From contig JAKSYS010000019.1 in NCBI GenBank assembly GCA_022925895.1, forward strand, positions 124,001 through 188,000: a DNA stretch of 64,000 nucleotides, in the 5' to 3' direction. Below are positions 49,601-58,854 of this stretch, in pieces; within the stretch, counting starts at the first letter, position 1, and each line of letters opens with the position of its first letter. The notes under the pieces are model-generated. The model saw nothing but the letters and a program-made list of their open reading frames with translations. It did no database searches and was not told the origin of the DNA. Position numbers and translations under genes: made by a program. The stretch comes from Fragilaria crotonensis. Taxonomy: Eukaryota; Bacillariophyta; Fragilariophyceae; Fragilariales; Fragilariaceae.

Positions 49601-51623
49601 CCGTCCTGTATTGTATGTTCCTCGAGACGGTCGTTAAAAACGAAAGTCCGTTAACCTTCATAGCGTCCATGCAAAGGGTCACGTTACGTTGCGTAGCAAT
49701 TAACTCCTTCGGAATCTCAATGTAATCACTAACGACAGGTGCAGGCTTGCGACGAGTCGTCTTGCCCTTGATCCGACCAATGTCGGTCCCGAAAATTTGT
49801 TCGGCCATAACGATGTCTTCAGTTGTAACTGGATTGCCTATGATAGTATTCATGCGCAACATCGCCTTGAAATCGGTAATCGATGGCGTGCCCAAAGCGT
49901 GATATAGATCACGAGCTCTCTTCGCTCTTTCGAATTGACGCTGTGTGAAAAAAGTCTTGTTTTCCTCAACTGTGTTTAAAAGCTGTACCTGCTTCTTGAT
50001 CGGAGGCTTAAAGACATATAAGTTGTTACCGAGTCTGGTGAATCGGACGGCCTTGTCATCGCTGAGATGGACAATAAACGCATCTTCCTTTCCGGAGTCA
50101 TATGTAATGCGGTAGCGGTCTGCCATCTCGGCATAGCTGATGATGTTAGTGATTGCTGATTCGTTGAACCACACTTCTCCCCATTGAGGGAGATCGGCCT
50201 TGTGAGTTGTCACCAAGACCCCTCCATTCGTCGACAAATGCATGTCGCCGTCGTTTGACCTCCGAATATTTTGGACCAGCTCTTTATTACAAAAGACGCT
50301 AACGCTTGATTGGTTGTCCAATAATATCCAGTCTCGCATTTCGTGCGCATCGAATTGCTGGAACTGCAACTCAATGTGTGCTCCGGCCCATCCTGTTACA
50401 CTCGAGCTCGAACTTGACGGCGGCGTGTTGTTGATTGATGGCGGAGTCACCGAGCTTGCGTCTGACGATGCTGTCGTCTGTGCATGGCTCTGGGCCTTAT
50501 TAATCGCCCATTCCTCTTTGGGTTTTCCTTTATCGCGACACGATGGCGACTTGTGACCTGCTTTTCCGCAGCAGTAGCACTTCCCTTCGAGTTGTGCGAA
50601 CGACAGATTGACTTCGTCTTCGTCCTTGTCGTCATCCTTCTTGTCCTTACCCTTGTTGCCGTCTGTGGAGTTGTTCTTCTTTCCACTGGATTTGTTCGGC
50701 ATGGTGTCAAACTTGTGGTTGCTTAGCACGTTGTTCGACTCTGTTATACTTTTCGGATACTGGTCGTTTCCGAGCGATTGTTGCGTGTTCAAACCAGTTA
50801 GGATGGAACCGTACTTAGCCTTATCGGCGTTGTCCAGATACAAGAACGCAAGGAACTGATTGAATGCTTGTTCGTGCATTTTCTCTCGCTTGTCATCATC
50901 GGCTTCCACGTAACCTTCCATGGCCTCCACAATTTTTGTCAATATAATTGGACCTCCGATATGTGACTTGAGCACATCTCTCGCCACGCGGAATCTCTTT
51001 GTGAAGTCCTGCAAACTCTCGCCTTCCTTTTGCTTTGTGCTCAGTAGCGTTCTCAACGCATCCAACACAATCGACATTGAATACCTGTTCTCTTGGTAGT
51101 TCAACGCGTGTTCCTTAATCGCCTTCAACAACAGGATCGGATTGTTCTTAATCTTGTCGTAATCGGAGCGAGCCTCAATTTTGTTCTTCATGGCTTTCGC
51201 GCAACGCTCCCAAAGCAGTGCATACGCTTTGGTAAGGTTATTTTCATAAACCTGCATGCGCTTTCGATAAGTATCGTAATCCGACTTGAACTCGATTTCA
51301 TACTGCTTGTTCTCAATCGCGCGAATCTCTTCGTCGGTCTCTCCGCTCACTTGCATAGATGGTTTCCAAACCGTTGTATCAATGGCCTCTAGCTTCTCAA
51401 GCGCGGATCCAATGTCATTTCCGTAGTCGTACAGTTTCTTGATATGATTGATCAGAAATTCTGTCGTCGTTTCGTAGTCAGACGCTTGCTTCGATGATCC
51501 GAGATAATAATTATAATCGGTCACATACTGTTTCTTACTAGCAGCTGGTGCGTTGGAATTACTTCCTTTCGTCTGGGACTTGCTGCCCTTGCCTTTCTTC
51601 GCAAAACGCCCTTTACTACTCAT
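46695..51623 (-). CDS. Copia gag-pol polyprotein
   Basis: A single frame of 1,642 residues from the ATG at 51623. Gag has a basic start, helical capsid region and a CCHC zinc knuckle (CYCCGKAGHKSPSC). The protease active site reads WILLDNQSSV, where DNQS replaces the usual DSG; this wording is typical of diatom copia elements. The integrase core includes TTIRCDNEF. A long acidic spacer (DDDDLLDYEDD, DDDDDDDGQD) separates it from reverse transcriptase, which carries NAFVQTDI, LYGMLQSSLLYYKKF and the catalytic WHVDDLK (for YVDD). RNase H shows YVDASFAVH, SRSSTEAEL and YRDNTSAM. The stop lies 22 bp before the 3' LTR. No frameshift separates gag and pol. Confidence 0.95.
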   Translation of the reverse strand: MSSKGRFAKKGKGSKSQTKGSNSNAPAASKKQYVTDYNYYLGSSKQASDYETTTEFLINHIKKLYDYGNDIGSALEKLEAIDTTVWKPSMQVSGETDEEIRAIENKQYEIEFKSDYDTYRKRMQVYENNLTKAYALLWERCAKAMKNKIEARSDYDKIKNNPILLLKAIKEHALNYQENRYSMSIVLDALRTLLSTKQKEGESLQDFTKRFRVARDVLKSHIGGPIILTKIVEAMEGYVEADDDKREKMHEQAFNQFLAFLYLDNADKAKYGSILTGLNTQQSLGNDQYPKSITESNNVLSNHKFDTMPNKSSGKKNNSTDGNKGKDKKDDDKDEDEVNLSFAQLEGKCYCCGKAGHKSPSCRDKGKPKEEWAINKAQSHAQTTASSDASSVTPPSINNTPPSSSSSSVTGWAGAHIELQFQQFDAHEMRDWILLDNQSSVSVFCNKELVQNIRRSNDGDMHLSTNGGVLVTTHKADLPQWGEVWFNESAITNIISYAEMADRYRITYDSGKEDAFIVHLSDDKAVRFTRLGNNLYVFKPPIKKQVQLLNTVEENKTFFTQRQFERAKRARDLYHALGTPSITDFKAMLRMNTIIGNPVTTEDIVMAEQIFGTDIGRIKGKTTRRKPAPVVSDYIEIPKELIATQRNVTLCMDAMKVNGLSFLTTVSRNIQYRTAQYVKHQTAEIYREVLGQVFRVYNAGGFQVTTIRCDNEFRPLIEPLADEFEVVMNFANAQEHVPEAERNNRVIKERVRATYHRLPYRQLTKTMVKMLVSESAKKLNFFPSKNGVSKFYSPRMMLHQRNLDYSRHCRYALGTYVQAHEEPKHSSTNAPRSLDCIYLRYKDNLQGGHELLHLPTNSIITRRNITSVPITPAIVSQVHALAQAEDMPAGLKIENRTGQIFYDSAWIPGVDYDEEQFDDDLDDENFEHEEDQDDDPNDQLPEGQYDYDDGDDDDLLDYEDDAMSDDDDDDDGQDPHANNAGVAAEVIQGDQVQAAEEAETVVEEEEHPDSESTDDPESEAEEANPRTDPTEETENVRVTRSGRTSRPPTKLTLAQHHLHAQAHNVCEQYSIETARVIAVTMCHMAEMLFNPQGKTAYHFVQSYSLMRGLKKFGNKGREAAYKEMKQLHERVVFKPIKVAELTEQERQRAMESLIFLVEKRDGTIKGRTCANGSTQREYMDRDEAASPTAMTESIVITAVIDAKQRRDIMTADIPNAFVQTDIDKKEIGERIIMKIRGPLVDMLLELSYETYAPYVVYEGSNKVLYVAMEKALYGMLQSSLLYYKKFRKDIESIGFVVNPYDPCVANRTVNGKQHTVTWHVDDLKSSHVDPKVNDEFLEWLKKKYASDKIGEVKAVRGHRHDYLAMVLDYSSPGVLKLDMTKYVKTMVEDFPLTLSGTGAFPWTNKLFIVDPKSKRLDEERASIFHTFVMKGMFLCKRARQDVQPGIAFLSTRTSEPTEQDWAKLVKLMLFLKATQNDVTTLEADDSQTIKWYVDASFAVHRDYKSHTGATMTLGKGVLSSVSTKQKVMSRSSTEAELVGLDDVISKILWSKLFIVAQGYNVKTTIIYRDNTSAMKLEENGKSSSGKRTRHFHIKYFYITDLIQRNEVTIEYCPTDAMIADYMTKPLVGAKFVHFRASIMRAT

Positions 51624-51693
51624 GTTATCGCCCTGTGGGTCTTCTTCAGACACTCTGCGGTCCGGTACTCTTCACGGTGCTATCCTTGCCCGG

Positions 51694-51708
51694 ATACTTT
51701 ACTAAAAC
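51694..51708 (-). other. Putative self-priming site next to the 5' LTR
   Basis: In element orientation the 15 nt after the 5' LTR read GTTTTAGTAAAGTAT. They do not begin with TGG as a tRNA-3'-end site would. They are the exact reverse complement of LTR positions 110-124 (plus strand 51823-51837 and 46549-46563). Confidence 0.65.
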
Positions 51709-51946
51709 TGTTGAAATTGCACCCCGAGGTCTACTTACGATAGCCTTCTTATATCCCTTGAGGATATGTCAGGGGTCAAATAGGTTGTAGATGTACAGTG
51801 TTCGATGTAATCGTTCCTAAGAGTTTTAGTAAAGTATGAGATCTTATCTCTGAATGCATTTCATGTAAATTTTCGATCTTGGGTAGTCATAGACTCAATG
51901 ACTCTAATCGTGAAAATTCATCTTGAATCTCCTAAATATTCCAACA
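51709..51946 (-). repeat. 5' LTR of the copia element
   Basis: 238 bp. It carries the promoter in element orientation. The U3-like part holds an inverted pair AGTCAT...ATGACT (51887-51905). The segment complementary to the proposed primer site is at 51823-51837. Confidence 0.95.
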
Positions 51947-51951
51947 AGTGG
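51947..51951. repeat. Target-site duplication AGTGG (right copy)
   Basis: Matches the left copy at 46429-46433. Confidence 0.9.
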
Positions 51952-52394
51952 ACTTTCAGCATATTCTAGCACGACGAGTACTTGTACCTGGTACCGGTAA
52001 TAGAATCGTGGGCAAGTGACAATCGGAATACAGTCTCTCTATTTCTGCAGTATCTTTGCTGTACCAGCGTACTTGTCTATACACAGTGTAGGGTGTACTG
52101 TGTACTGTACCCAGATTTTCATCTTTGAAAGATGCGCATAGATGCCTCGCCGGAGCACAGAGTACTGGTACCGTACTTGTACTCCAGAGGCCATATGGCT
52201 GGATTCACGAACAGGATTCGCGAGGTAGAGCTCTACGTACTAGTACCACGATTTTTTTAATGCGTGCGCATCGAAAATAGATTTATGCGTCGAATCACTT
52301 GCTTCTCAACCCCATTGACCTTGACAGTCCATACCTTCACCAATTCTTGATATTCCGTGGAGCTTCTTGAAGATATTTCATCTCCTTGTTCATC
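51952..52394. other. Intergenic, GTAC-rich
   Basis: About 440 bp, with GTAC words such as GTACTTGTACCTGGTACC at 51980-51997 and at 52100-52240. This was the upstream region of the UPF0598 gene before the retrotransposon landed. Confidence 0.5.
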
Positions 52395-55300
52395 ATGAGT
52401 GAAAACACGCTGAAGCTCCACAGAAATCGGATCAGGTATCAGTTCGTTAGAAGTAGTTTCAACGCTGTTTTGCAAGATTCACGACTTCATGAAGTTTGGT
52501 GGCAAGCGGACACATTGCTGGATGAAATCAATACAAGGTGCCAGCTTCAAGATGATTTGAAGGTGAAAAAGTCAGAGCTTCTACGTGTTGTGGGAAAGGA
52601 GTACCATGAGAAGTCCATTGAGGGTAACATCTTTGTCGGTGGTGGCGGCGAACAACTGAAGCTTTTTCGACACGACTTCAAAGCAAGGGAAGACGGAAAG
52701 CAACAGAAGTACAATTTCTTTCAGGTTTCTGTAAAGGATGTCCCCCCAATCCTACCCGACCGCATCCAATTCAGTAGCTTGGAAAGAGCAAAATGCCTCA
52801 CACCCGCTGCCTCCAAGGACTCGTCAACATGTTGACTTCACCACATCATCCTCCTCGCAATTTTTTTCGGCTGTTCCTGGACCTGTGAATACTAAGAAGC
52901 GTAAGCTTGCTTCTGACCAAGCAAACGAAACTCAGATAGAGGAAACAACCCCTACTAGTTCCTTGTTGATCCTCACCGCTCAAGAACCGTCGCTGCAATT
53001 ATCCTCGTATTGGGAATCTGGCGATTCCAGAAAGCTCTTCGCACCAAAGTTGTATTATGGCACTGATTGCGATGTTCGGAAAGCTGTCATGGATCGAATT
53101 GAAAAATTGGAGATGGTTAACAGTATTGCTGCAGATTGGAGGACACTTGTAGATGGTGGCGATCAAGAGGATTTGTGTTCAGAACACGACATCTTTATGA
53201 TCAGGCATCGGAGCATGTACCTTGCATGTGCCTTGCGAAAATTTGTCGACGAGGCGAGCAAAACATCGAGGTGGACATGGCAGCAATGTATCGAGTACTC
53301 AATTGGATTGATGAATGATGTCGGAGTTGAAAGCTACTCCCATTGGCGACCACTGGCAAGGTGGCACAGACGACTGGCCTACAGCCCGAAAGGCACCTTT
53401 ATCAAATCACCTGTACCCAAAAATTGCTTGCCACCGTTCTTTATCGAGAATCCAGACGCAATGGATGCTTTCAGGAAACATGGAGTAAGCATTCTGAAAG
53501 AACTGTCGGTGGAAAGAATGCACACGTACGTGCTTGAAACATTGATTCCAACGATGATGGCAAGAGTTGAGCGAGGCATCGAGGAGACTTCTGACAATTC
53601 GCAAGAAAATGACCTTGTTACACCGCCAGTGCTGGAGCTATCGCAAGAGACGAAGAGCTTCCTTCAAAGTTACCGTTTATCTAAGATATCCATTGCCACA
53701 GTTGTTCGATGGATGCATGCCACGGGTTTCAGATACAAAAACCGCAGCAAGCATTATTTTGTTGATGGACACGAGAAGGCGGAAACACTTGCTTATCGGC
53801 CTGTCTTCACAAAGCGATACATCGCTCATGAAGTTCAAGCTCATCGGTGGGTTCAGCTTAGTCTTGTAGCTTCTAAAATTCTAGAGGCACAAGATTCGGT
53901 TGCAAAAACTGTGGCTATCATTACGTAGATCCTATCAGTAATGTTGAGATGGTGGAATATCACGTTGACGCCATTTCGAGTGAAGCAGTGGCGGATATAG
54001 TAGGGACGGCGTTCTTTGGAGCACACTTAAGCATACGACGGGACACAAGCAAGCCAATAGTCATCTTTGTCGGGCAGGACGAGGCCATCTTTAAGCAGTT
54101 CTCGTTTCTTTCAAAGATGTGGACAGGTCCCAAAGGCGAGCGTCCTCTCCTCCCCAAGGATGAAGGAGCGGGGTGATGATATCATCATTTATCTGCAGGG
54201 AATATGGTTTGATCCAAGAATTAGATCAAAACACACTAGACTCGGTGAACGAGATACGGCAAGGAACGAGATATGCCGATGAAGAAGCAGCAATGGAAGT
54301 CTTAGGCTCTTCCCTTAAGCCCCTTCTATTAGCTGGCAAGTCGCCATTCCTAACATACTTCGACTACGGGGAAAACAAAGAGGGCTACTGGGATTATAAT
54401 CACATGGTGCTACAGTTCGAAGATGTCGTTGATTGTCTAAAGGTTATGCATCCACAGGTCCATTTTGTATTTCTATTCGATCATTCATCAGGACACGCAA
54501 AGCAGCGCCCCGATGGTCTCAATGCAGCTAAAATGAATAGATCATTTGGTGGAAAATGCCCAGTCATGCACCCGACTGTCATTGAAAGGGAATCCGGCTT
54601 CCTCGGTCCATATGCACGTATCCTGGAGCCCGGCCAAACTCAGCGATTGACATTTACCGAAGTTGATGTTGGACCTTTCTGGATGATACCAAACGAACGC
54701 ATTCTCAGTCGCCTTGATCAAGTCGATGGCGATCCGTCAAATGTCTCAAGAAACAAATCCGAATTAATCCTCGAACTACGTCGTCAAGGCATTAACACCA
54801 AAGGAAAGAACAAAAAAAGAACTGATCGCTATTTGTATCGACAAAAATATCCCGATCAATCGCGAAGTTCCTAAAATAAAGGAAGGTTGGGTGGGAAAGG
54901 CAAAGGGTTTGCTTCAGGTGTTGTGGGAGCGAGGATATATTGATATGAACAAGCTGTCAAGCTATACACTTACCGGCAGGAAGGATGAGCTCGGAAACGT
55001 GGACTTGAGCTTGAGTTTGCGCCATCTAATGGCGATGTGTTCTGATTTCTTGAACGAAGAAAGCATGATGGAGCATGTCGGAGCAAAAATTGGCGTGGAA
55101 GTCATGCTAACCCCCCAAGTGTCATGCCGAAATAGCAGGTGAAGGCGTTGAGTACATGTGGGCATGCAGCAAAGGTGCATACCGCAATCTCACCTTAAAA
55201 GAAAAGAAAGGGAAGGAAAATTTCATGGCAGGCGTTAGATATTCTTTGTCGGAGAAAGTCCTTTCAATTGAACGCATTCGAAAATTTGCGAAACGAGCTC

Positions 55301-55470
55301 GTCAATATCTTCTTGCTTACCACGCCATTGATAGCGGGCAAGTCAGTGCTGAAATACAGCAAGACTGTGCAAAGTATGGTCCTGTTGCATTGGAGAAACT
55401 GCTTCGGGAGTTCAAAACACATCGATGTGTAATGGACTTCGATTTCAAGTTTGTGATGAATCCAGATTAG
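52395..55470 (+). CDS. DDE transposase-like gene, reading frame broken in several places
   Basis: A string of open frames on one strand reads as one DDE-superfamily transposase-like protein. Blocks in order: a C-rich N-terminal part (52395-52835); YFVDGHEKAETLAYRPVFTKRY; CKNCGYHYVDP with GQDEA (first Asp; 53890-54170); YFDYGENKEGYWDYNH and FLFDHSSGHAKQRPDGLNAAKMN (second Asp; 54190-54800); and LTPxCHAEIAGEGVEYMWACSKGAYR (Glu; 55100-55190). Similar proteins occur as transposons in fungi and protists. Frame changes occur near 52830, 53900, 54170, 54812 (A7) and 55111 (C6), and most fit a homopolymer indel. No terminal inverted repeats were found, so it may be a decayed or immobile copy. Confidence 0.65.
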
Positions 55471-56189
55471 AAACCTCGATCCATTTGCGTTTGCGTAGAC
55501 TTAGTATACTTTCTACGTCTGAACAAAAACATTGAATACTACGACCTACGTGGGGCTACCTCGTGTACCCAGAATATGCATCCAGCCATAGTACCGATTA
55601 GAATGCAAGGAAATGACGTCAAGCATGACGTCACAGTACTAACCCTTTCACGTGCTACATACGGTGATACAGTACTCCAGTAAGACAGTAACATATGGAG
55701 AGCACGCTGATTGGTACGGCTTGACGTCATTTCCTTGCATTCTAATCGGATCCAAGTAGTAATCGTAGTACATACTACCGGTAGTCAAAAAATATTGCTG
55801 GTACAAGTAGATTTCACGCTACTGTAGTAAGAGTGGTACTGTACTACTTTGAGGAACTTGTACTGAACTCCGATCATGTGAGAGGTGAGAGCGTGAAGAA
55901 GATCTGATGAGTGGTCCGCGCCGGCGTATGTCATACTGGTACTACTCTACTACACCAAACCCTCACGTTTCGGCACCATGCTTCATGTTCACCGAATCCT
56001 GCAGGTTGATGTTACACAGTGTATTATGTGCGTAGAGTTCTACTAACGCGTGTCCTCGATTCAACTCACCTGCATTTATCGTCGCTGAAATCTCTGTATC
56101 ATATCTGATCGAATTCGACAGAGAACACTCGACACTCCCTCTCAGCAACTGGTCGTCTCTGTCGGTGCCGTGCGAATTCCTAACATCAA
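55471..56189. other. Intergenic region upstream of bL9, with MITE and GTAC words
   Basis: About 720 bp. It contains the palindromic element at 55594-55749 and GTAC words at 55750-55870. No gene is supported. Confidence 0.5.
55594..55749. mobile_element. Small MITE-like inverted-repeat element with three TGACGTCA sites
   Basis: A perfect 30-bp inverted repeat (55594-55623 and 55720-55749; outer end CCGATTAGAATGCAAGG) encloses about 96 bp. TGACGTCA palindromes lie at 55614, 55626 and 55722. No target duplication is obvious, so the exact ends are uncertain. It may also be a foldback promoter element. Confidence 0.6.
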
Positions 56190-56897
56190 ATGAAATCGTC
56201 TTTCATGATGTGGAACCAGGCTATCCTCCTCTTCGTCCTCATTCAATGTTCAAATGTTGTCGCGGCGCCGAGGATAACCCGAGCCTCGTTCGTCCCACCA
56301 GCCTCTCCTCGAATCGCCTCTTCTAGAGCTCCAACTTCCACAGTTGCTGGTGGTTATGGCTTGTGCGCAGATTCTAAGCTCTTTGCGAAGAAAAAGACTG
56401 TGGCTGCTGCTCCCAAGAAAGTTCAAGTTAAATTGTTGAAACACATTGCTGGAACAGGTCAGGCCGGTGACGTGATTATGGTGACACCAGCTTTCTTTAA
56501 CAATAAGTTGCGACCGACGAAAAGTGCTGAGATAATTTCCGACGAGGAAGTCGCGAAGCAGAAAATTGAAGCAGAGAGAAGGCAAGCAGCGCTGGATGCT
56601 GCTGCTAATGCAGTTGTGAAAAACTTGGAGGAGTTTGTCTTGTCGATTCCGCGAAAGAGTGGCCCTGATGGGCAACTTTTTGGAGGAATCGGACCGAAGA
56701 TTATCATGGAGGAGCTCGCGAAGCATATGCCTAATGACTTATGGAGTGAAAAGAATGTGAGAATCATTACCGTGACGGATGAAGAGGGAAACGCGTTGAA
56801 GGGAGACATCAAGCATTTGGGGAAGTTCAGTGCATCTATCAGTCTTACGAAAGACATTGTTGGCAAGGTGGCAATATCCATTGTTGAAGAGTCGTAG
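56190..56897 (+). CDS. rpl9: Plastid ribosomal protein bL9 (L9)
   Basis: Single exon, 235 residues. bL9 binds 23S rRNA with its N-domain. The leader (MKSSFMMWNQAILLFVLIQCSNVVA) is a signal peptide followed by a basic transit-like stretch with ASFVPP, which suits plastid import. The N-domain is KVQVKLLKHIAGTGQAGDVIMVTPAFFNNKLRPTKSAEII, where bacteria have [26 protein letters not shown]-like wording. A connecting helix (AKQKIEAERRQAALDAAANAV) leads to the C-domain (QLFGGIGPKIIMEEL, GKFSASISL). A MITE with bZIP-type sites lies about 440 bp upstream. Confidence 0.88.
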   Translation: MKSSFMMWNQAILLFVLIQCSNVVAAPRITRASFVPPASPRIASSRAPTSTVAGGYGLCADSKLFAKKKTVAAAPKKVQVKLLKHIAGTGQAGDVIMVTPAFFNNKLRPTKSAEIISDEEVAKQKIEAERRQAALDAAANAVVKNLEEFVLSIPRKSGPDGQLFGGIGPKIIMEELAKHMPNDLWSEKNVRIITVTDEEGNALKGDIKHLGKFSASISLTKDIVGKVAISIVEES

Positions 56898-58080
56898 CTA
56901 GAAGGCGTCCGCGCCTTTGTTTATTGAATAGTTTTTTGTGAGAGCAGCACAATTGTTCGCGGTCAAAACGTAGAATGCTAACGACGTCACTTCTTGTTTC
57001 GAAAGCTGAGGGATTTTTTACATGGTGTGCGATTCAGACAATCGATAATAAGTGAACGTTACAACCGCACTTGTTCTTGGAGGGTTCCAGAAGTCTTGGT
57101 GCATCGGGGTGCCGTTGCGGAGACGGATGCCAGGAGGAACCGGTGCCGCAAGTTGAAGCAGTTTTGCGAGATGCTCGATCCGTAGTTCTCGATATTTGTG
57201 CCATTCTCATATGAAGGTCCGGACGGGTGACGGAACATGGGCAAATGCATTGCCAGCACCTGTTCCCATGGCTAGAAGTAGGCTTTATTGGTGATGACTG
57301 CCCAGTGACGACCACATTATGTCCGCTCAACACAGGTGGCGTAGGGAGATCCATACTGCTCGACGAATTGCTTTATAGCCACTTTTATTCACATATCTTC
57401 CTGTCAGGCAGCCATAGTGGATAGGCACACATGATATGAAAAGTAGTATTTATTACTTGGAGTAGAGATGAGCAGTTAGCAGGTCCCTGCTAACTTCGCA
57501 ATACGTCCCCAATTGAACTCAAGGTCTACAGTGCGGAGTGCATGTAGTACTCGAGAACCAATACTTTAGTACTGGAGTATATGATACTCGGCGAGACTCC
57601 AGAATCCATTCTGAGTTCTGAGAGAGAGGAGAGAGGATGAAGGAGTACTAGTACCATGTCCAAGCTAGTGCAATGAAAAGAGTAATAGCGGATACTGCAT
57701 TTGCCTCTCGCAGTAATCGGAGCATGTAGATGACGGTCGGGTGGCCAGTGGCTCTGGAGTCTGGAGTCTGGAGTGGACAGTGGACGGTGGGAATCAAATT
57801 CTGTGTCAATGGCGAATCTGGCTACCGGTAGTCCCACACGAGCGCGTGCATTGGACAGACGGATCCAGGATCCAGTACAATATTGGAATACCAGGTACTG
57901 TAGTACCAGGTACACAAGTACTGTGCCTTATTGCTCTTGACGCGCTTTGCTCAATTGGAGCTCTATTCGATACTCGACGACGTTCAGCGTGTTGAAGAAC
58001 ACACTTCTGGCGTCCCTGCTTATAGCATCGATTGGTTCAATTGTTCTCAACTTGTTCTAGCTCCTCTCCACTTACTGACG
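56898..58080. other. Intergenic region bL9 / CSN7
   Basis: About 1.18 kb. On the minus strand 57059-57354 two overlapping open frames have protein-like composition, but no family is recognised; possibly a gene remnant. GTAC words lie at 57540-57660 and 57880-57925. Confidence 0.4.
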
Positions 58081-58854
58081 ATGGAACAACCGCGAATGCT
58101 AGACACAGATCATGCTCTTCAGCCATTGTTACAAATGGCAAAGGAATCGTCCAAGAACGTTGATACGAATCGCACTCTTGTCTTGAAAGCGCTGTCAGAT
58201 CCAACGATTTTCTGTGGATTTGATCAAATCAAGGCAACATTGGAAATCACGGACGATCACGTGTTAGGCAGGACATTGGACCTATTCTCCTACGGCACCT
58301 ATTCAGAATATAAGAGTGCGGAACCTGGCCATTTCATCAGTTTTTCCGACGCCCATGTGTTCAAGCTTCGTCAACTTACGGTGCTGTCCCTCGTTCAAGA
58401 AGCGTGTTCGCAAGCATCATCTGCCATATCTTATGATGATTTGTCACACGCTTTGGATGTAAATAACCAAATCGATGTGGTGGAAGACGTATTGGTGTCC
58501 TGCATTTACGCAGGCGTGGTTGCGGGTCAGCTGTGCCAGAAGTCGAAAAGCTTCCTGCTCAGCTGCACCATGCCATACCGTTCTCGAGACGTTCCCCGCA
58601 CCCAGACGAAAAACTTGTTGGATCGCTTAAAGCAATTTCGCAACCGACTCGACGAAACGCTCAACCATGTGCATGCAGCCAAACTGGAGGCGCAAATGCT
58701 GAAGGAGAGTCATGATGCCTTTTGGCGCCAGAATGAGGGCAACCAAAAGGCAGGAACAGCAGACCGCTTTGCTCTTCGTACTCGAGACCGCCCAACAGTT
58801 CGTGCTTCCAACAAGCGTAGTCGCGGAGGGTTCGCTGATATCGGGCGATTCTAA
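58081..58854 (+). CDS. CSN7: COP9 signalosome subunit 7 (PCI domain)
   Basis: The ATG at 58081 gives 257 residues; no earlier ATG is in frame. The COP9 signalosome removes NEDD8 from cullins. The N-terminal helical repeat (about 10-90) leads into a PCI/winged-helix core with KLRQLTVLSLVQEACSQASSAISYDDLSHAL and DVVEDVLVSCIYAGVVAGQLCQKSKSFLLS, which match the CSN7 order. The C-terminal helix (LLDRLKQFRNRLDETLNHV) and a basic tail (ASNKRSRGGFADIGRF) complete it. eIF3 and proteasome PCI proteins are more distant alternatives. Confidence 0.88.
   Translation: MEQPRMLDTDHALQPLLQMAKESSKNVDTNRTLVLKALSDPTIFCGFDQIKATLEITDDHVLGRTLDLFSYGTYSEYKSAEPGHFISFSDAHVFKLRQLTVLSLVQEACSQASSAISYDDLSHALDVNNQIDVVEDVLVSCIYAGVVAGQLCQKSKSFLLSCTMPYRSRDVPRTQTKNLLDRLKQFRNRLDETLNHVHAAKLEAQMLKESHDAFWRQNEGNQKAGTADRFALRTRDRPTVRASNKRSRGGFADIGRF

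Larger units (their letters stand above)
46434..51946 (-). mobile_element. Complete Ty1/copia LTR retrotransposon (diatom CoDi-like)
   Basis: LTRs of 239 and 238 bp (46434-46672, 51709-51946) start TG and end CA, differ by a single one-base indel, and bracket one uninterrupted gag-pol frame on the minus strand. The 5-bp target duplication AGTGG is present at 46429-46433 and 51947-51951. Domain order gag, protease, integrase, reverse transcriptase, RNase H defines copia. Near-identical LTRs and an intact frame mean recent insertion and probable activity. The putative priming site is unusual and listed separately. No clear polypurine tract is seen (only CAGGAGTG before the 3' LTR). Confidence 0.95.

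Noticed and set aside
55471-55560. Right terminal inverted repeat of the DDE transposase-like gene
   Set aside because: No match to the left flank 51952-52394 could be found by eye.
57034-57354. Overlapping minus-strand frames in the bL9-CSN7 spacer
   Set aside because: Two frames compete, neither with a known motif. Possibly a remnant, not callable.
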